DNA of 64,000 nucleotides, from assembly GCA_963674455.1 (NCBI GenBank), contig CAVMBE010000060.1:108583-172582 (forward strand), given 5' to 3'. Under the pieces are notes generated by a model. The model searched no databases. It saw only the letters and a list, made by a program, of their open reading frames with translations, and was not told the DNA's origin. A program made the translations under genes and the position numbers. The stretch comes from Lecanosticta acicola (lineage: Eukaryota; Ascomycota; Dothideomycetes; Mycosphaerellales; Mycosphaerellaceae). Of the stretch, positions 1 through 11,955 are shown piece by piece (the first letter of the stretch is position 1; the number at the start of each line of letters is the position of its first letter).

Positions 1-876
1 ATCACCTCAGCCCGTCGAAATGTCCTGCTTCCTTCTACACACCAACTGAGATCCTGCCGGTTGGTATGGAAGTCACTCACGAAGTCTCCTGCATTGGCCC
101 GCGGGGAGAGCACAGCAGCTGCACGCGCTCAAAAAACGCCCAACCTGAAATATCCGGAATGGCTGAACGTCTATCGAGTTAACACTGGAGCGACCGTCAT
201 AATCGGCTTGTGTGGACTCACGTCATGCGTTATCTTCTTGGTTGGCTCAATCCTCTATGCACCCAGTCTCTTCCTCTCGCCAGACCATTCCAACTTCTGG
301 ATTCCGATCGCTGTACTTGGCTCGGCGGTACCAGCAGTCGCTTTGAGCCTCACCACAGGACCCGTAGTCCATTCCGTGAAAGTCTTACTGCCAACGTGGG
401 CTCGGCGATCGCGAGAGAATTTGATCCGTTTCGCCGATGATACTCCACTCGATACACGTTTGCAGCTCTCCTGTATTAGATTCAAACCTTACCCTACGAG
501 AAGGGATGTTACCTTCGCGAATTTGAGGAAGATACGACCATCCTTCAGGGCTGGACTCGCAAATCTGGAGCACCTTCCTGACGCGAATCAGTACAGCGAA
601 CATTCAAATACGATTTGGGAGCCGCTTGTTCGGAGGTCTTTGGGACAGTTCTGGCTCTCGACAGAAGGCAGAAATCGAAGCGCTGCGCCGGGTGTGTGGG
701 AGAAGATGTGGCAGCAGATACCACGAGAAGGGGAGGGAATGGAACCGATGGAGAAGAGTAAGATCCTGGCGCTGAAGGATAAGAAAAGTCCAGTGACGAT
801 GATGAACCGGAAGCCATCCAGTACGCTGCCCAGAACGGTACCACCTCCCCAAAGGCCTACAAGAACTTCAAAATGA
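1..876 (+). CDS. Partial two-TM protein, probably mitochondrial (5' end outside window)
   Basis: The frame is open from base 1, so the N-terminus lies outside the window. The first 40 or so visible residues are rich in Arg, Ser and Ala and poor in acid, as in a mitochondrial presequence. Two hydrophobic segments follow (bases 199-264 and 301-360), separated by a short loop: a hairpin. Behind them is a basic segment with a conserved look (LPTWARRSRENLIRF, then SCIRFKPYPTRR). Hairpin followed by a matrix-type domain recalls the TMEM70/TMEM223 group, but I do not recognise it firmly. The 3' end is uncertain. The frame used here stops at 876, while another frame from about 790 to 1010 reads SSDDDEPEAIQYAAQNG and onward and could be the real C-terminus if a short intron or frameshift lies near 757-790. 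Confidence 0.5.
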   Translation: MTSARRNVLLPSTHQLRSCRLVWKSLTKSPALARGESTAAARAQKTPNLKYPEWLNVYRVNTGATVIIGLCGLTSCVIFLVGSILYAPSLFLSPDHSNFWIPIAVLGSAVPAVALSLTTGPVVHSVKVLLPTWARRSRENLIRFADDTPLDTRLQLSCIRFKPYPTRRDVTFANLRKIRPSFRAGLANLEHLPDANQYSEHSNTIWEPLVRRSLGQFWLSTEGRNRSAAPGVWEKMWQQIPREGEGMEPMEKSKILALKDKKSPVTMMNRKPSSTLPRTVPPPQRPTRTSK

Positions 877-1642
877 TGCACACCTTTCTGCATTGGAACC
901 CTATCGATATCACTCTTAACGCAGCAAAGTCGTTGACTGGAGACGTGAGAGCCGTCAATAAGCCACTGGGATTGCGACCAGCCTATACAGACCTGAAACA
1001 TTGCGACAGAGAATCTTGTGAGGCCTGTAGACACGCACAGTCTACTTCGCACCACTCAGAGCATGCAGTCGACGCAGACGGTCGGCGGAGCAGGACAAAT
1101 TACTGCCGACAACGAAAGCTTCCATCAAGGCAGTGCACCAGGAAGCATCGACAACAGCTTCCGAACTGCCATGAGGTGTAACATTTCGGGTCGAATGCTG
1201 ACGTCCATGTTGGACGAGCTGGAGGCCGCAGAAGCCTGTACTAGCTACTGGAGAAGCGAGAATATCAAGAGGTAGCAGCTGTAGAAATCAGATAACCGTG
1301 TAACCCTCGAGTATTGGGTGGAAACATGGCACTTTGTGCAGGGGTACAATTTATGACGATATCTGGTTTTATCGGCCAGAGGCGGGTTATCTTCTATGCT
1401 GTTAACGTGAAGGCTAGGTCCAAATAGCACTCGTCGTGAGCTCAGTCATACTCACATGCAGCAGAGATGCGTACAAGGCCTGTATCCACTGCACAATGGG
1501 CCTGTAGTCGAAAGTCGGCAAGGCTGATCCCGAGCGCCGATCACTGCCAAGTGAATGACGACCCATTGACCTGCTTCTGCAGACTTGATCAACACAACTC
1601 TGGATCGCGCAACTCGTGTCGCGAAGATACCTAGATGAAGAC
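877..1642. other. Intergenic, possible 3' end of the first gene
   Basis: Two overlapping open stretches (873-1181 and 1018-1275) have no recognisable domain. One may be the true C-terminus of the upstream gene; the rest is presumably 3' UTR and helicase promoter. I see no RNA gene or repeat. Confidence 0.4.
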
Positions 1643-4083
1643 ATGAATGGTACCGACATCTCCGCGTTTGCTACGCGTCAGCTCTCACTGCTGGACGCCG
1701 AGCTACAGGCGGAGTTGGCGGAGACACAGCTGCTGACCTCGACCCATGCGCCCACGACACTCCAACGCGCCGGCCTCGCGCTTCTCAATCTCACAGTTGT
1801 CTCGCAACGCACCGGTCTAGGAGGCAAGACGCTGCTCGAGCTTGGAATAGATGCCGCCGTTTCTACGGGCGGAGAACTGCCTGAGCATGGCTTGCGTGTC
1901 GGCGACATCTGCGGCGTGGCCGAGCAACCAAAGGGAGCTGAGAGGAAGAAAGAGCGAGAAGGGATGGAGAAGCGAGGCGTCGAGGGCGTAGTTACAAGAA
2001 CAAACAAGACGTCGGTGACTGTAGCGCTGGACAGGGAGGACGCGGATATACCCAATGGCAAGCTCTGGCTGTATGTTCGCCCAGCAGAATGGTAAGTCCT
2101 CTCACAAGCTAATACAAGCGGGCCTCTGTAGTGTGAAGCTCGCCAACCATGTCACGTACAAGCGTCTCAATCAGACCATGACCAAGCTGCAGAAGATGCA
2201 ATCATCTGAGCACAGTTCTCTTACCCAAGTTCTCTTTGGTCAAGCATCTCCTACGCCTATTCCTGAGTCAGATCTCAATCAGCATGTGCCTTGGCACGAT
2301 GCCAGCCTCAACGATAGTCAGAAAGAGGCCATCAAGTTCGCACTGGCGAGTCGGGAGATAGCCCTCATACATGGGCCTCCGGGTACCGGAAAGACACATA
2401 CGCTGATCGAGTTGATCCTGCAGCTTCTGAAGCAAAAGCTGCGCATTCTCGTCTGCGGACCCAGCAATATCAGTGTGGACAACATTGTCGAGAGGCTTGC
2501 TCCGCACAAGGTGACCATGGTGCGGCTTGGCCATCCGGCACGACTGCTACCCACGGTGCTCAACCACAGCATGGAGGTGTTGACGAGAGCAAGCGACGCG
2601 GCGGCTATTGTCAGCGATATTCGCTCGGAGATGGATGCGAAACAGGCGTCAATCCGGAAGACTCGTAACGGTCGCGAACGTAAAGCCATCTATGGCGAGC
2701 TCAAGGAGCTGCGCAAAGAACTCAGGCAGCGCGAAGCTCGTGTCGTCGGTGACTTGCTGCGAGGCAGCAACGTCGTTTTGGCAACGCTTCATGGTGCGGG
2801 CGGATACCAACTGCAAGACCAACTCTTCGACGTCGTGATCATTGATGAAGCAAGCCAAGCACTCGAAGCCCAGTGTTGGATACCTGTGCTCAACAGCGGT
2901 GCATCTCGCCTGGTATTGGCAGGCGACCATCTCCAGTTGCCGCCCACCATCAAGTCTTCCAACTCCAAATCCAGTAAGAAATTTCTCAACGGTACCGCCC
3001 ACGACGAATCGAATCAAGCGACAGACGATAGTGCCGGAAAGCCGAAAGACAAGAAGACGAGTGTGAGCAGCGGGAAGAGAGATGCCGACTCCGTCAAACT
3101 CGAAACCACCCTCTTCGACCGACTGCTGTCGCTCCACGGCGACAAGATCAAACGCATGCTGACGACGCAGTACCGAATGCACGAGAAGATTATGCGATTT
3201 CCGTCTCAGGCTCTGTACGAAGACAAGCTACTGGCTGCAGAAGCCGTCCGAACGAGATTGCTCAAGGATTTGCCATATGACGTTCAAGAAACAGAGGATA
3301 CGTCGGAGCCGCTGGTTTTCATCGACACGCAGGGTGGAGAATTCCCCGAGAAGGCGGAAGATGAAGAGGATGCGAAGACCCACAAGTCTGGACTGCTAGC
3401 GGAGAGCAAAGTCAACGATCTGGAAGCCTCGATTGTCCAAAAGCACGTTGCAGCCCTTGTCGATGCGGGTGTAAAGGCCGAGGATATCGCGATTGTCACT
3501 CCGTACAACGGACAACTGGCGCTACTATCACAGATGCTGAAGGAGCGCTTCCCTGGGCTCGAACTTGGCAGTGTAGACGGGTTCCAGGGCCGCGAGAAAG
3601 AAGCAGTCATTGTGAGCCTGGTGCGCAGCAATGCAGCGCGTGAGGTAGGATTCTTGGGAGAAAAGCGTCGGTTGAATGGTATTCCTTCAAGCACTACGAT
3701 ATCAAAGGGCGAACGGTTGACTGACTTCTCGACAGTTGCAATGACTCGGCCCAAACGACATCTATGCATCATTGGTGACTCGGAGACAATCAGTAGGTGA
3801 GTGAATGTTGTAGCCTTGGCCTCTGCCTCTGCCTCTTGCCCTGCCACTTGCCAAGAACTTGTCGTGAGGCTGGTCTGGCCGTGTGGTTCGCAGACGGCAG
3901 TGGTTTAGCATACGGTGCCAACGAGCGATTGCATTCTGGTGCATGTATGCGTTGCTGAGATTAGGTGCGTAACCTTGCTAACCTACAGCTGTCAGAGGAT
4001 CAAAGTTCCTCCAGGATTGGATGAAGTTTCTCGAGGATCAAGCAGATTTGCGCTATCCAGACCCGTCCGAGGTTTCTGGATAG
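1643..4083 (+). CDS. HCS1: SF1B DNA helicase, Hcs1/SMUBP2 (IGHMBP2) family
   Basis: Model: exons 1643-2091, 2132-3796 and 3996-4083; phases agree and give 733 aa. The 40-base first intron (GTAAGT, branch GCTAAT, TGTAG) joins AEC to VKLANHV. The second intron (199 bases, GTGAGT to GTCAG) joins ETISR to GSKFLQDWMKFLED, the usual C-terminus of the family. Helicase signatures in order: Walker A GPPGTGKT (about residue 231), the DEAS box VIIDEASQA, GDHLQLPP, the Q-Y-R motif TQYRMHEKIM, DGFQGREKEAVIVS and a final TRPKRHLCIIGD. The N-terminal beta-barrel region (RVGDICGV, GVVTRTNKTSVTVAL) is also typical. Yeast Hcs1 is a 5'-3' helicase associated with DNA polymerase alpha; human IGHMBP2 also acts on RNA. 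ATG 1643 was chosen as the first in-frame ATG. An acidic/basic low-complexity insert lies just after GDHLQLPP (bases about 2955-3090). Confidence 0.93.
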
Positions 4084-5934
4084 GAGGGCACGAACGCATG
4101 GTCGCGGCGCATTTCCAAATACCCACGACATGGTGGGATGGCTACTCCGCGACGGCTCCAGCAAGTGTGCAAAGACTCCCAAATGCAAGTACCGGGCGAG
4201 GCGCCGGTTGTCTTGGGGGGATGGAATCGATTGGAGCAGGTGAGGTTCTCTAGTAAGCTTTGGGGCGGGCTGGTTCGGAGGGAAGTTAGATGCAGGAGTG
4301 CATGAAAGGAAGGTCCTGCTAGCCGCTGCAGGGAGCTACATTAGAGCGAGACCTAATGTCCGGCGTGCAGCTAAAGAACGGCGCGCCGTACATGCATCGC
4401 GGTTGTTGCTCTGGAGCGAGGCCAGGACGGCAGACAGCATACATACCAAGCCCGCCGGCACGATGGAGTAAAGGTTGGTACTGCAGTCAGAAGCCGCGGG
4501 CCGTAATGTTCGATGCGATGTGCGATGGACGAACAGTGGGAGGCCAGCTCTCAGTGCTGGCGACGAATCAGCAGGCGCCGCGCGCTTGCCGAATCATCCG
4601 TGCAGCCTGTTGCTTGTCATTACTGTAGCAGTAGGCATGGGGATCATTGGACATGGCGCGTTTCGTCGCATGCGTGCGGTCGGGTGGGTGGGAGCATCAT
4701 CGCTGTTCGTCCTGCAAGACCCTCTGTGCCTCGTGTTTCACGTCCACGCCCGTCCTCGTCGTCCAGGGTCCAGCTTCCCCCAATCGACACACCACCAAGG
4801 ACCACACAGCGGAGACGATACGTGCTGTTACTCCTCGCAGCAGGGCTGTCACTCCTAGCGGAAGATCGACGGGCACGATCACACATATCGGGTGGACCTT
4901 GGGCGACGCGCTAGCCGAGAGGTACAGTACCCGACATCTAGATGCGTACCTACCTAGTAGGTATCAACGCGCGACGCGACGCGACGCGACAAGCGCTCCA
5001 CAGGTTGCTGTTCTTGGTGCGCGATTGTCGCCTGACGCTGCAGTGCGGTGAGGAGGAGGAGCAGCGGTGTACATGTAGGTGGATGCAGCGATGCACGAGA
5101 TGTAAGGTAGAGTGCCAACCTATGCGATGGAGCAGGTCGTTGCAGCGACGGCCGGGATGTCGCTCTTCCCTCACACGCTGCACGCACGGTTGCCGCGTTT
5201 CGAAACGGGGCGGGAGGGAGGGCTGCCACGCTGTTGTACTGTAATTAACTCCGCTATTCCATCTCGGGCAGCAGAACTACTATACTCTCCTCCTCCAAAC
5301 GTTGGCCTTGGCCGGCCCTGTTTGGTGCTAGTTCTCGTCCTCCTCCACTACTCCTTCCCATCTCCACCTCCACCTCCCTCTACTACCTACCACGCCCGCC
5401 TTTTCCCTCCGTCGACGCCACCTTTGGGCTCGCTCGCTCGCTCGCTCCTTCTCTACCTTACCTCTCCCGCCGCCTCACACCATCATCACCATCGTCGTCA
5501 CCATCATCATCACCATCACCACCATCGCAGCTCTGCCCCTGCTGACCTTTCATTCGCACCCGAACCCGTGCCGCATCCCCCCCTCTTCCCTTCACACCTC
5601 ACCGGACAGACGCCGTCTCCAGCAGCCACACGCCTCGCCCCTGGTCGTTCTTTCTGGTTCAGGCAGGAATGTGGCTTGATCTTACGCTCATTGCAATCCA
5701 GCCCTGATCGACTCCTTCCTTCCTTCTGAGGCGTGAGGGTGTGCCATTGCTACCCAGAGACCCTCTCTGACCTATCCAATCGGCTGCCATTCTTTCTTGC
5801 GCCTTTGCCTGCGGACATAGCTGCCACTCACAGTCGCTACCGAAGTCTTTTCACCCCACCTCCAGCCCTAGTCCCACGGCCGTCCATCGCCAGCTTCAGT
5901 ATTCTGGCCTGTATGGATCATACCTTTGGATTCC
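4084..5934. other. Long intergenic region and 5' leader of the next gene
   Basis: About 1.85 kb without a recognisable gene. 5270-5700 is strongly pyrimidine-rich on this strand and contains a CAT/CAC-rich microsatellite at 5481-5526; such CT-rich tracts usually mark promoters and 5' leaders of highly expressed fungal genes. GACGC/CGACG short repeats occur near 4970-4990. Open frames here encode low-complexity His/Ser/Pro runs and look fortuitous. Confidence 0.5.
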
Positions 5935-8097
5935 ATGGAGCAGTATAACGAAGATGCCGGCTACTCCAAAACGGGCAACGAAGCTGCTGCCAAAGCTCTC
6001 CAAGGTGGATCCGCATTCGAGACCGCACCTCTGCGCAGTCCGCGTTTGCAGAAACAGAAGTCGGGACCCGGCATGAAGAACACAAGCCATGTGCGACCAT
6101 TGCCAGCCACGGCCGTCATCACAAGTAACGTTCAGCAAGACGCAGGTGGGTTTGTAGAAGGCACCAAGGCCCGGAAAGGATCGTTGCGAAATGCTGTGCG
6201 AAAGATCTTCGGCAGACGCTCGAGAGATGTTGGCTTCCAGGGTCCGGATGTGTTCGCACCACGAGTCCTCTCCAGCAGACACGCGTATCACAAGAGCGAA
6301 CCGGCCGGTCTACCACCTCCGCGCGAAGACGCAGAACCGCACTATGACCAGGACAGCGAGTTCGCCCGGCGCGTCGTCTCTGGCCCGTTCGAGGGCCCAG
6401 CGCAGGCATTCATCCGGACAGCCTCGCCGTATGCAGTGCAGTTCCCAAACAGCGTGCGCTTAAAGCCAATGGACCTTGGAAATCCTTCCATTGGCCCTCC
6501 AAACCAGCTGAGACGACGCAAGACCTTACCGAGCATCGTCTTTGACGACCCAGAAGCTGCACTTGCCGCCAGACAACTCATGGGGGAAGACCAGGCCTTC
6601 GAGACTCAACAACCTCACGATACGCCTACGTCCGTCCCGAAGCGCGTTCTCAGTTCCATCAAGAAGGGCAGAAGAAAATCGCGGAGTGCAGATGATCTGA
6701 AGAGCTCTGCGACGGCAGCATCGCCTCGGAAAAGAAGTGACGAGATACGATGTTGGCGAGAGAGTGTTCGACCAGAGGTATTACGGGCGAGTGGTTTTTG
6801 TGTGGCAATGGAGACACAACAAGAGCAGGAAGACTCTCAAGCACAAAGCGCCGGATTCGAATTTGGAGACTTGGGACAGGTTGATCAAGAGGGGAATAAC
6901 CAGGACAAGACGGCTCACAGGCAGACGCTGGAGACTTGGACCTCTGCCGCTGTGTCGGGATCAGGAGCGCGAACGATCAGAAGTACGCCTCCGCGATCGC
7001 GACGCCACGGGCAGTCTCTTAGCGAGGGCGATATGAGGCCTTCTTCCGGCGTTGACACCGAGATGTCAAGGGATTTGGAAGACCGCGTAGCCAAGCTGGA
7101 GGCCGGTCTGCACGATTTCCAGCGCTCATTGCAGCGATTGACGGCGGAACGGAACCGCAGGACGATTGTCATGGGCAGCATCAACACCGGACGATCATCA
7201 ACAGATGTGCGAACTCCCAGCTTGTTGGCTGACACGCTTGCCGATGCCCTCGAGCCGTCTTCGTATGAGTACGAGTACGGGCGAACCTCACTGCAGCCCA
7301 CTGCTCCTGCTGCACAAGGCTTCGGCCCCTCGCAAAGCTCAGGTGCTGCTCTCGAAAATCCATTCGGACCCGAGAAGCCCAAGACGCAACCTGCAGAACG
7401 ACCTCGCGAAGCCTCCAAGGTGCCGAATGCCCTCCGCTCTCACCCTCCCAATCAGACTGGTCAACCTCCGGAGCCGCTTCAGAAGTCCACATCCGAGCGA
7501 CCACCGGAGTCGTTCAAAATGCCCTCGCTACACCAATCGCACCCACCACCCCAACAGCCTCCAGCTCCAGCGCCAGCTCCAGCGCCGGCAAGTACTACGA
7601 AGGGCAAGCCACAGCCTTACACGTTCAGCTCCCTCTACCAGATGCTAGCAGACGAGCGTTCCGCGCGCCGCAAACTCGAAACTCAACTCCGAGGCCTCCG
7701 CCAGGAGATCTCCGATTTGCATTCGCAAGTAACCGCTTCGTCAAACGTGCATAGTGTAAGGAGTAGCTACATGCTCTCGGGTGGGTCAACGAAGTTGCAA
7801 GAACTACTACGGGAGACGGAAGAAGGGAGCAGTCCGATCACGGCGCCACACTCACCACACTCACCACAGCGAGATTCAGGCCTTTCTGCCGTTGGGGAGA
7901 CACCGCAGCCGGTGAACATGTCCAGATTCAGCGGATCTGAGAGCGAGAACAATGCCGTCGGTGATGGAGCCGATGACGGAGAACTCACGACGCCGCAAGA
8001 AGGCTATCAGACCCCGTTGGAGGAGAGGTCCGGTTTTGCTCTGGGGAAGTTTGAGGGTACTGCTTCATCGAAGAATCAGCAAGGCCTGATGTTCTGA
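5935..8097 (+). CDS. Fungal protein of unknown function with two coiled coils
   Basis: A single-exon frame of 720 aa from the first in-frame ATG (MEQYNEDAGYSK). No enzymatic domain is recognised. Visible order: a basic patch SLRNAVRKIFGRRSR near residue 90; a conserved-looking segment RRRKTLPSIVFDDPEAA near 200; a second basic patch KKGRRKSRSADDLKSS; a heptad-rich coiled coil (EDRVAKLEAGLHDFQRSLQ) near 385; a Pro-rich, low-complexity linker with an Ala-Pro repeat (about 480-560); and a second coiled coil (LADERSARRKLETQLRGL) near 580. The C-terminus is acidic and Ser/Thr-rich. The composition suggests a cytosolic or nuclear scaffold that is regulated by phosphorylation, but that is inference. 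Confidence 0.8.
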   Translation: MEQYNEDAGYSKTGNEAAAKALQGGSAFETAPLRSPRLQKQKSGPGMKNTSHVRPLPATAVITSNVQQDAGGFVEGTKARKGSLRNAVRKIFGRRSRDVGFQGPDVFAPRVLSSRHAYHKSEPAGLPPPREDAEPHYDQDSEFARRVVSGPFEGPAQAFIRTASPYAVQFPNSVRLKPMDLGNPSIGPPNQLRRRKTLPSIVFDDPEAALAARQLMGEDQAFETQQPHDTPTSVPKRVLSSIKKGRRKSRSADDLKSSATAASPRKRSDEIRCWRESVRPEVLRASGFCVAMETQQEQEDSQAQSAGFEFGDLGQVDQEGNNQDKTAHRQTLETWTSAAVSGSGARTIRSTPPRSRRHGQSLSEGDMRPSSGVDTEMSRDLEDRVAKLEAGLHDFQRSLQRLTAERNRRTIVMGSINTGRSSTDVRTPSLLADTLADALEPSSYEYEYGRTSLQPTAPAAQGFGPSQSSGAALENPFGPEKPKTQPAERPREASKVPNALRSHPPNQTGQPPEPLQKSTSERPPESFKMPSLHQSHPPPQQPPAPAPAPAPASTTKGKPQPYTFSSLYQMLADERSARRKLETQLRGLRQEISDLHSQVTASSNVHSVRSSYMLSGGSTKLQELLRETEEGSSPITAPHSPHSPQRDSGLSAVGETPQPVNMSRFSGSESENNAVGDGADDGELTTPQEGYQTPLEERSGFALGKFEGTASSKNQQGLMF

Positions 8098-8493
8098 CTT
8101 GCTAGGACCCCGAGAGCGCTGCTCCAGGAATCCTTGGCATGATTTGGGGGGGGGGGGGGTTTACAAAACGACTTTTTGCTTCCATCACCTACCTCTTCAC
8201 TATTAGAGAATCTGTCCGCTTTGTACGATAAGATACCCAGATCTCTCTCTTTGTATCTAACTTCCAAGAAAAATTGAAAAGGGTGGAAAATTTTCTCTCT
8301 CGGCTGCAATGATTACTTTCTGATTCGTCATCATCATAACGTTACGTTACACTGAAGTGAAACCTCTGCGCATCCCCCGGGGCTGATCTGTACCCATGGC
8401 CACTCCCAACAACGCCAGCGCCGATGATGAGGCCAAATCGTCTCGAAATGTACAATGATCCCAGTCTGGATCTCTCCCGTCATTCATTCGAAT
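8098..8493. other. Convergent 3' intergenic region
   Basis: This is the 3' flank shared by the plus-strand gene on the left and NFS1 on the right. It contains a run of 14 G at 8146-8159 and an AT-rich segment. No gene is seen. Confidence 0.6.
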
Positions 8494-10224
8494 CTAATGC
8501 TGCGACCACTCGATCGTGTTCAGATCCACACCTTCCTGCACGAGCTCCCAGAGCGGGCTCAATTCTCTCAGGAACGTAACGCGGTCCTGGACCGCCTTGA
8601 GCACATAGTCAATCTCCGCGTCCGCCGTAAATCTCCCGATGCCGAAGCGGATCGAGGAGTGAGCACTCTCATCGGAATTGCCGAGCGCTCGCAGGACGTA
8701 CGAGGGTTCCAGGGAGGCCGATGTACACGCGGAGCCGGAGGATAGAGCAATGTCCTTCAGAGCCATGAGTAACGACTCGCCTTCGACGTAGGCGAACGAG
8801 ACGTTGACGCAGCCCGGGTAGTGGGCGGACGGGTCACCGTTCAGTGAGGTGTGCTCCATGGCGAGGAGGCCATCGCTGAGCCGCTTGGACAGAGCGGAAA
8901 TACGCTTGGTGTCGTACTGGAGACCTTGTCAGTAAAACGTCTCAAAAGAATGGTCGATGTCATTGTGTGAAAGGGTTGCGACGAGAATCATAGAAGTTGC
9001 TGTGTGTCAGCTCGGGACACGCCGGTCAAAGCGCACTCAGAAAGCCATGCATGTTTGAGCGTATAATCATTTGGACGGGTGGAGGGCAAATCGCATGTTG
9101 ATGGGCTAACTCACCTCCATCTCCTCGGAGCAAATCCGGGCTGCTTCTCCCATTCCAATGATGAGCGGCGGCGCCAGCGTTCCAGAACGCAGACCTCGCT
9201 CTTGGCCACCACCAGAGATTATGGGATCGATTCTCACACGCGGCCTCCTCCGGACATAGCAGGCTCCAATGCCCTTCGGGCCATAAATCTTGTGGCCAGA
9301 GATGGACATCAGGTCAACGTTCATCTTGTTCACGTCGAGTGGAATCTTTCCGACCGCTTGCGCTGCATCAGTGTGGAAGTAGATCTTCTTACTCCTGCAG
9401 AGCTTTCCGATCTCTTCAATCGGTTGTACGACTCCAATCTCGTTGTTCACGGTCATGATGGAGACCAATGCAGTCTCCGGCCGAATAGCCTTCTCCAGGT
9501 CCTCCATGCTGATCAAGCCATTATTTTGAACCGGCAGGTATGTGACCTCGCATCCCTCATCTTGCAAATGCCTGCAGCTGTCCAACACGCATTTATGTTC
9601 TGTCTGGCAGGTGATGATATGTTTCTTCTTACCGCCCTTCTTGAAAAACCTCGCGACACCCTTGATGCTCATGTTGTTGCTCTCGGTAGCGCCGCTTGTG
9701 AAAATGATCTCTTTCGGATCGGCACCGATCAAGCTTGCGATGTTCGCTCGGGCTTGCTCAACCGCCTTCTCGGTCTCCCATCCGTATGCGTGTGTTCTCG
9801 AGTGTGGGTTCCCGTACAAGCCCGTGAAGAAGGGTAGCATAGCATCCAGTACTCGAGGGTCGGTTGGTGTCGTTGCTTGCATATCGAGATAGATGGGTCT
9901 GGTTCCCTCATCCATCACAGTAGCCTGCTTCAGAATGGCAGCAGCAGGACTCATGGCTGTGTCGCCGGATTGCCCGGTGCCGGGAAGCTGGGCATCTGGA
10001 GGTTTGATTCCTGTCTCGGCGAGGAAAGCCTTCTGATCCTCTCGAATGGTGTTCTCAATGTTCACGGTGGCGTTCTTCGGGCTCGACTCGGATACATAAC
10101 TCCTCCGGCCTCTGGCGACGATGCATGCTCGAGGAAGTCGGGTGGCGAACGGGTGTGAAGTCGATGCGCGACGAGTACATTGTCGCAGGGCCTGGCGGGC
10201 GGCATTAGGGGCGAGATGCGACAT
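8494..10224 (-). CDS. NFS1: Mitochondrial cysteine desulfurase Nfs1
   Basis: Exons on the minus strand: 10224-9115 and 8916-8494, separated by a 198-base intron (GTGAGT donor, CCAG acceptor); 510 aa. A PLP enzyme that takes sulfur from L-cysteine for Fe-S cluster assembly on Isu1 with Isd11 and acyl carrier protein, and for tRNA thiolation. Visible: an Arg/Ser-rich N-terminal presequence; aminotransferase-V start PIYLDMQATTPTDPRV; cofactor lysine in SISGHKIYGPKG (K312); the mobile catalytic-cysteine loop SSGSACTSAS (C434); and the family's C-terminal ending IEWSQH, which interacts with the scaffold. All key residues are present. It is transcribed divergently from the BAR-SH3 gene across 323 bases. 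Confidence 0.97.
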
Positions 10225-10547
10225 GATTGCAGAGTGTCTGATGATATCAGGATGGATGAAGCAGAGCAGAAGAAGTTTGGATCTAGTCCAAAGCTAGAGA
10301 GAGAAGTATCACGTGACTGCGGCGCCCGCTGCCGACAAGTCCACCATCGTCACTGCGAGCTCGTCCTTCTGACCACCCTCGCAAACTCGCGTTGCTTGCT
10401 CAGCCACGGACTCCCGGCGCTCCGACTTCCTCTTCATAAACCGCCCTCTCACTGCTCGCACTTCAGCCCGCTCTGCTTCCTTCGCGCCTCCAGTAACGAC
10501 TTACGAGATTTAAGACTCCAGCATATCTGCGCACAAATACCGCCAAG
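10225..10547. promoter_or_regulatory. Shared divergent promoter of NFS1 and RVS167
   Basis: A 323-base interval between two start codons facing away from each other. It contains the palindrome TCACGTGA at 10309-10316, the core of the bHLH (Cbf1-type) site, 86 bases or so upstream of NFS1. The RVS167 side is CT-rich (10320-10480), typical of a fungal leader. Which gene the E-box serves cannot be told from sequence. Confidence 0.55.
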
Positions 10548-11955
10548 ATGAGTTGGAAAGGCTTCTCGAAGGGCGTTACGAGGGTATGGAATCTCGATGC
10601 CTGCGGGCCCAATAGCAGGGTCGGGGAGGAAAGAGATGTACTGACACCGGTTGCAGGCGCCGCAAACCTTCAAGCAGCGCTTCAGTATGGGCGACATCAC
10701 CAAGGACGCTATATACATCGATGCCGAACGCCGATTCGCCGAGATGGAGAAGGAGACCAAGAAGCTGCATGACGAGAGCAAGAAATACTTCGATGCGATC
10801 AATGGCATGCTGGATCACCAGATTGAATTCTCCAAAGCATGCGCCGAAATCTACAAACCAATTTCAGGCAGAGCGAGCGACCCGGACTCGTACGTAGTAG
10901 ATGGCAATCCAGAGGGAATTCGCGCCTGCGAGGAGTACGAGAACATAGTCAACGAGCTGAAGGCTAGCCTGCAACCGGAGCTCGAAATGATCGAGAACCG
11001 CGTGGTCAAGCCGGCCGACGAGCTGATGGAGATCATCAAGCTCTGCCGCAAGACAGCAGTCAAGCGAGATCATAAGCAGCTAGACTACGATCGGCACAAG
11101 AACAACCTGAAGAAGCTGCAAGACAAGAAGGACAAGTCGCTAAAGGACGAGAAGGCTCTCTACAAGGCCGAGAACGACGTCGAAATGGCCACTCAGGAAT
11201 ACGAGTACTTCAACAACTTGTTGAAGGAGGAATTGCCCCATCTCTTCAGTCTGGAGAGGGAGTTCATCCTGCCTTTGTTCCAGAGCTTCTACTACATGCA
11301 GCTCAACGTCTTCTACACGCTCCACGAAACGATGCAGAGTATCGACATTGGCTACTTCAACCTTACGTTGGGTATCGAGGAGGCATTCGAGGCCAAGCGC
11401 GGCGAAATTCAAGCACAAACGGAGGCGTTGTCAATAGTCAAGTTCAAGACGACAGGACGCCCTCGCCCACCGCCGGCGTTGAAGTATGGTAACAGGTTGG
11501 CGATTGAAAATGGAAAACCTGGCTCATCTTCAAGCTCTGTCCCACCGAGCAGAAGACTTACGCATGACTCCTTCGATCAAGCACCACCTGCGTACTCAGC
11601 AGCTGGCGAATCAGACATTGGCCGCGCAAACAGCACCGGTAGTAACTGGGTAGCAGCTGCAAAGGCGAAGGCTGCGCCTCCACCACCAAAGCCGAAGCCA
11701 TCTCGATTGAGCGGCCACCCAGGCACAGAAACAGTCACCGCATTGTACGATTACGAAGCACAAGCAGAAGGGGATCTTTCCTTCACCGCTGGCGACACAA
11801 TCGAGATCATTTCACGGACGGACAACACCAACGAATGGTGGATCGGACGGATAGGGGTAAAGCAAGGCCAGTTCCCAGGTATGTCCACTTTCGCTTGTCT
11901 AGGCTTGCATGCATGCTAACTTCCCAAAGGCAACTACGTGCAACTGAACTCATAG
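10548..11955 (+). CDS. RVS167: BAR-SH3 amphiphysin-like protein (Rvs167/Hob1)
   Basis: Exons 10548-10583, 10657-11878 and 11930-11955; 427 aa with matching phases. The 12-residue first exon (MSWKGFSKGVTR) joins APQTFKQRFSMGDITKD, the amphipathic start of the fungal Rvs167 N-BAR. The BAR domain spans roughly residues 15-245 with long charged helices. A Pro/Ala/Ser linker follows, including AAPPPPKPKPSR. The SH3 domain (TALYDYEAQAEGDLSF, then NEWWIGRI and GNYVQLNS) is completed only by the tiny last exon. The protein forms a heterodimer with Rvs161 that binds curved membrane at endocytic sites and helps scission at actin patches. The last intron has a textbook GCTAAC branch just before the acceptor. 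Confidence 0.95.

Noticed and set aside
5112..5729. 205-codon frame with His runs
   Set aside because: Lies in the CT-rich leader; the protein is a translation of CAT/CAC and CTC repeats.
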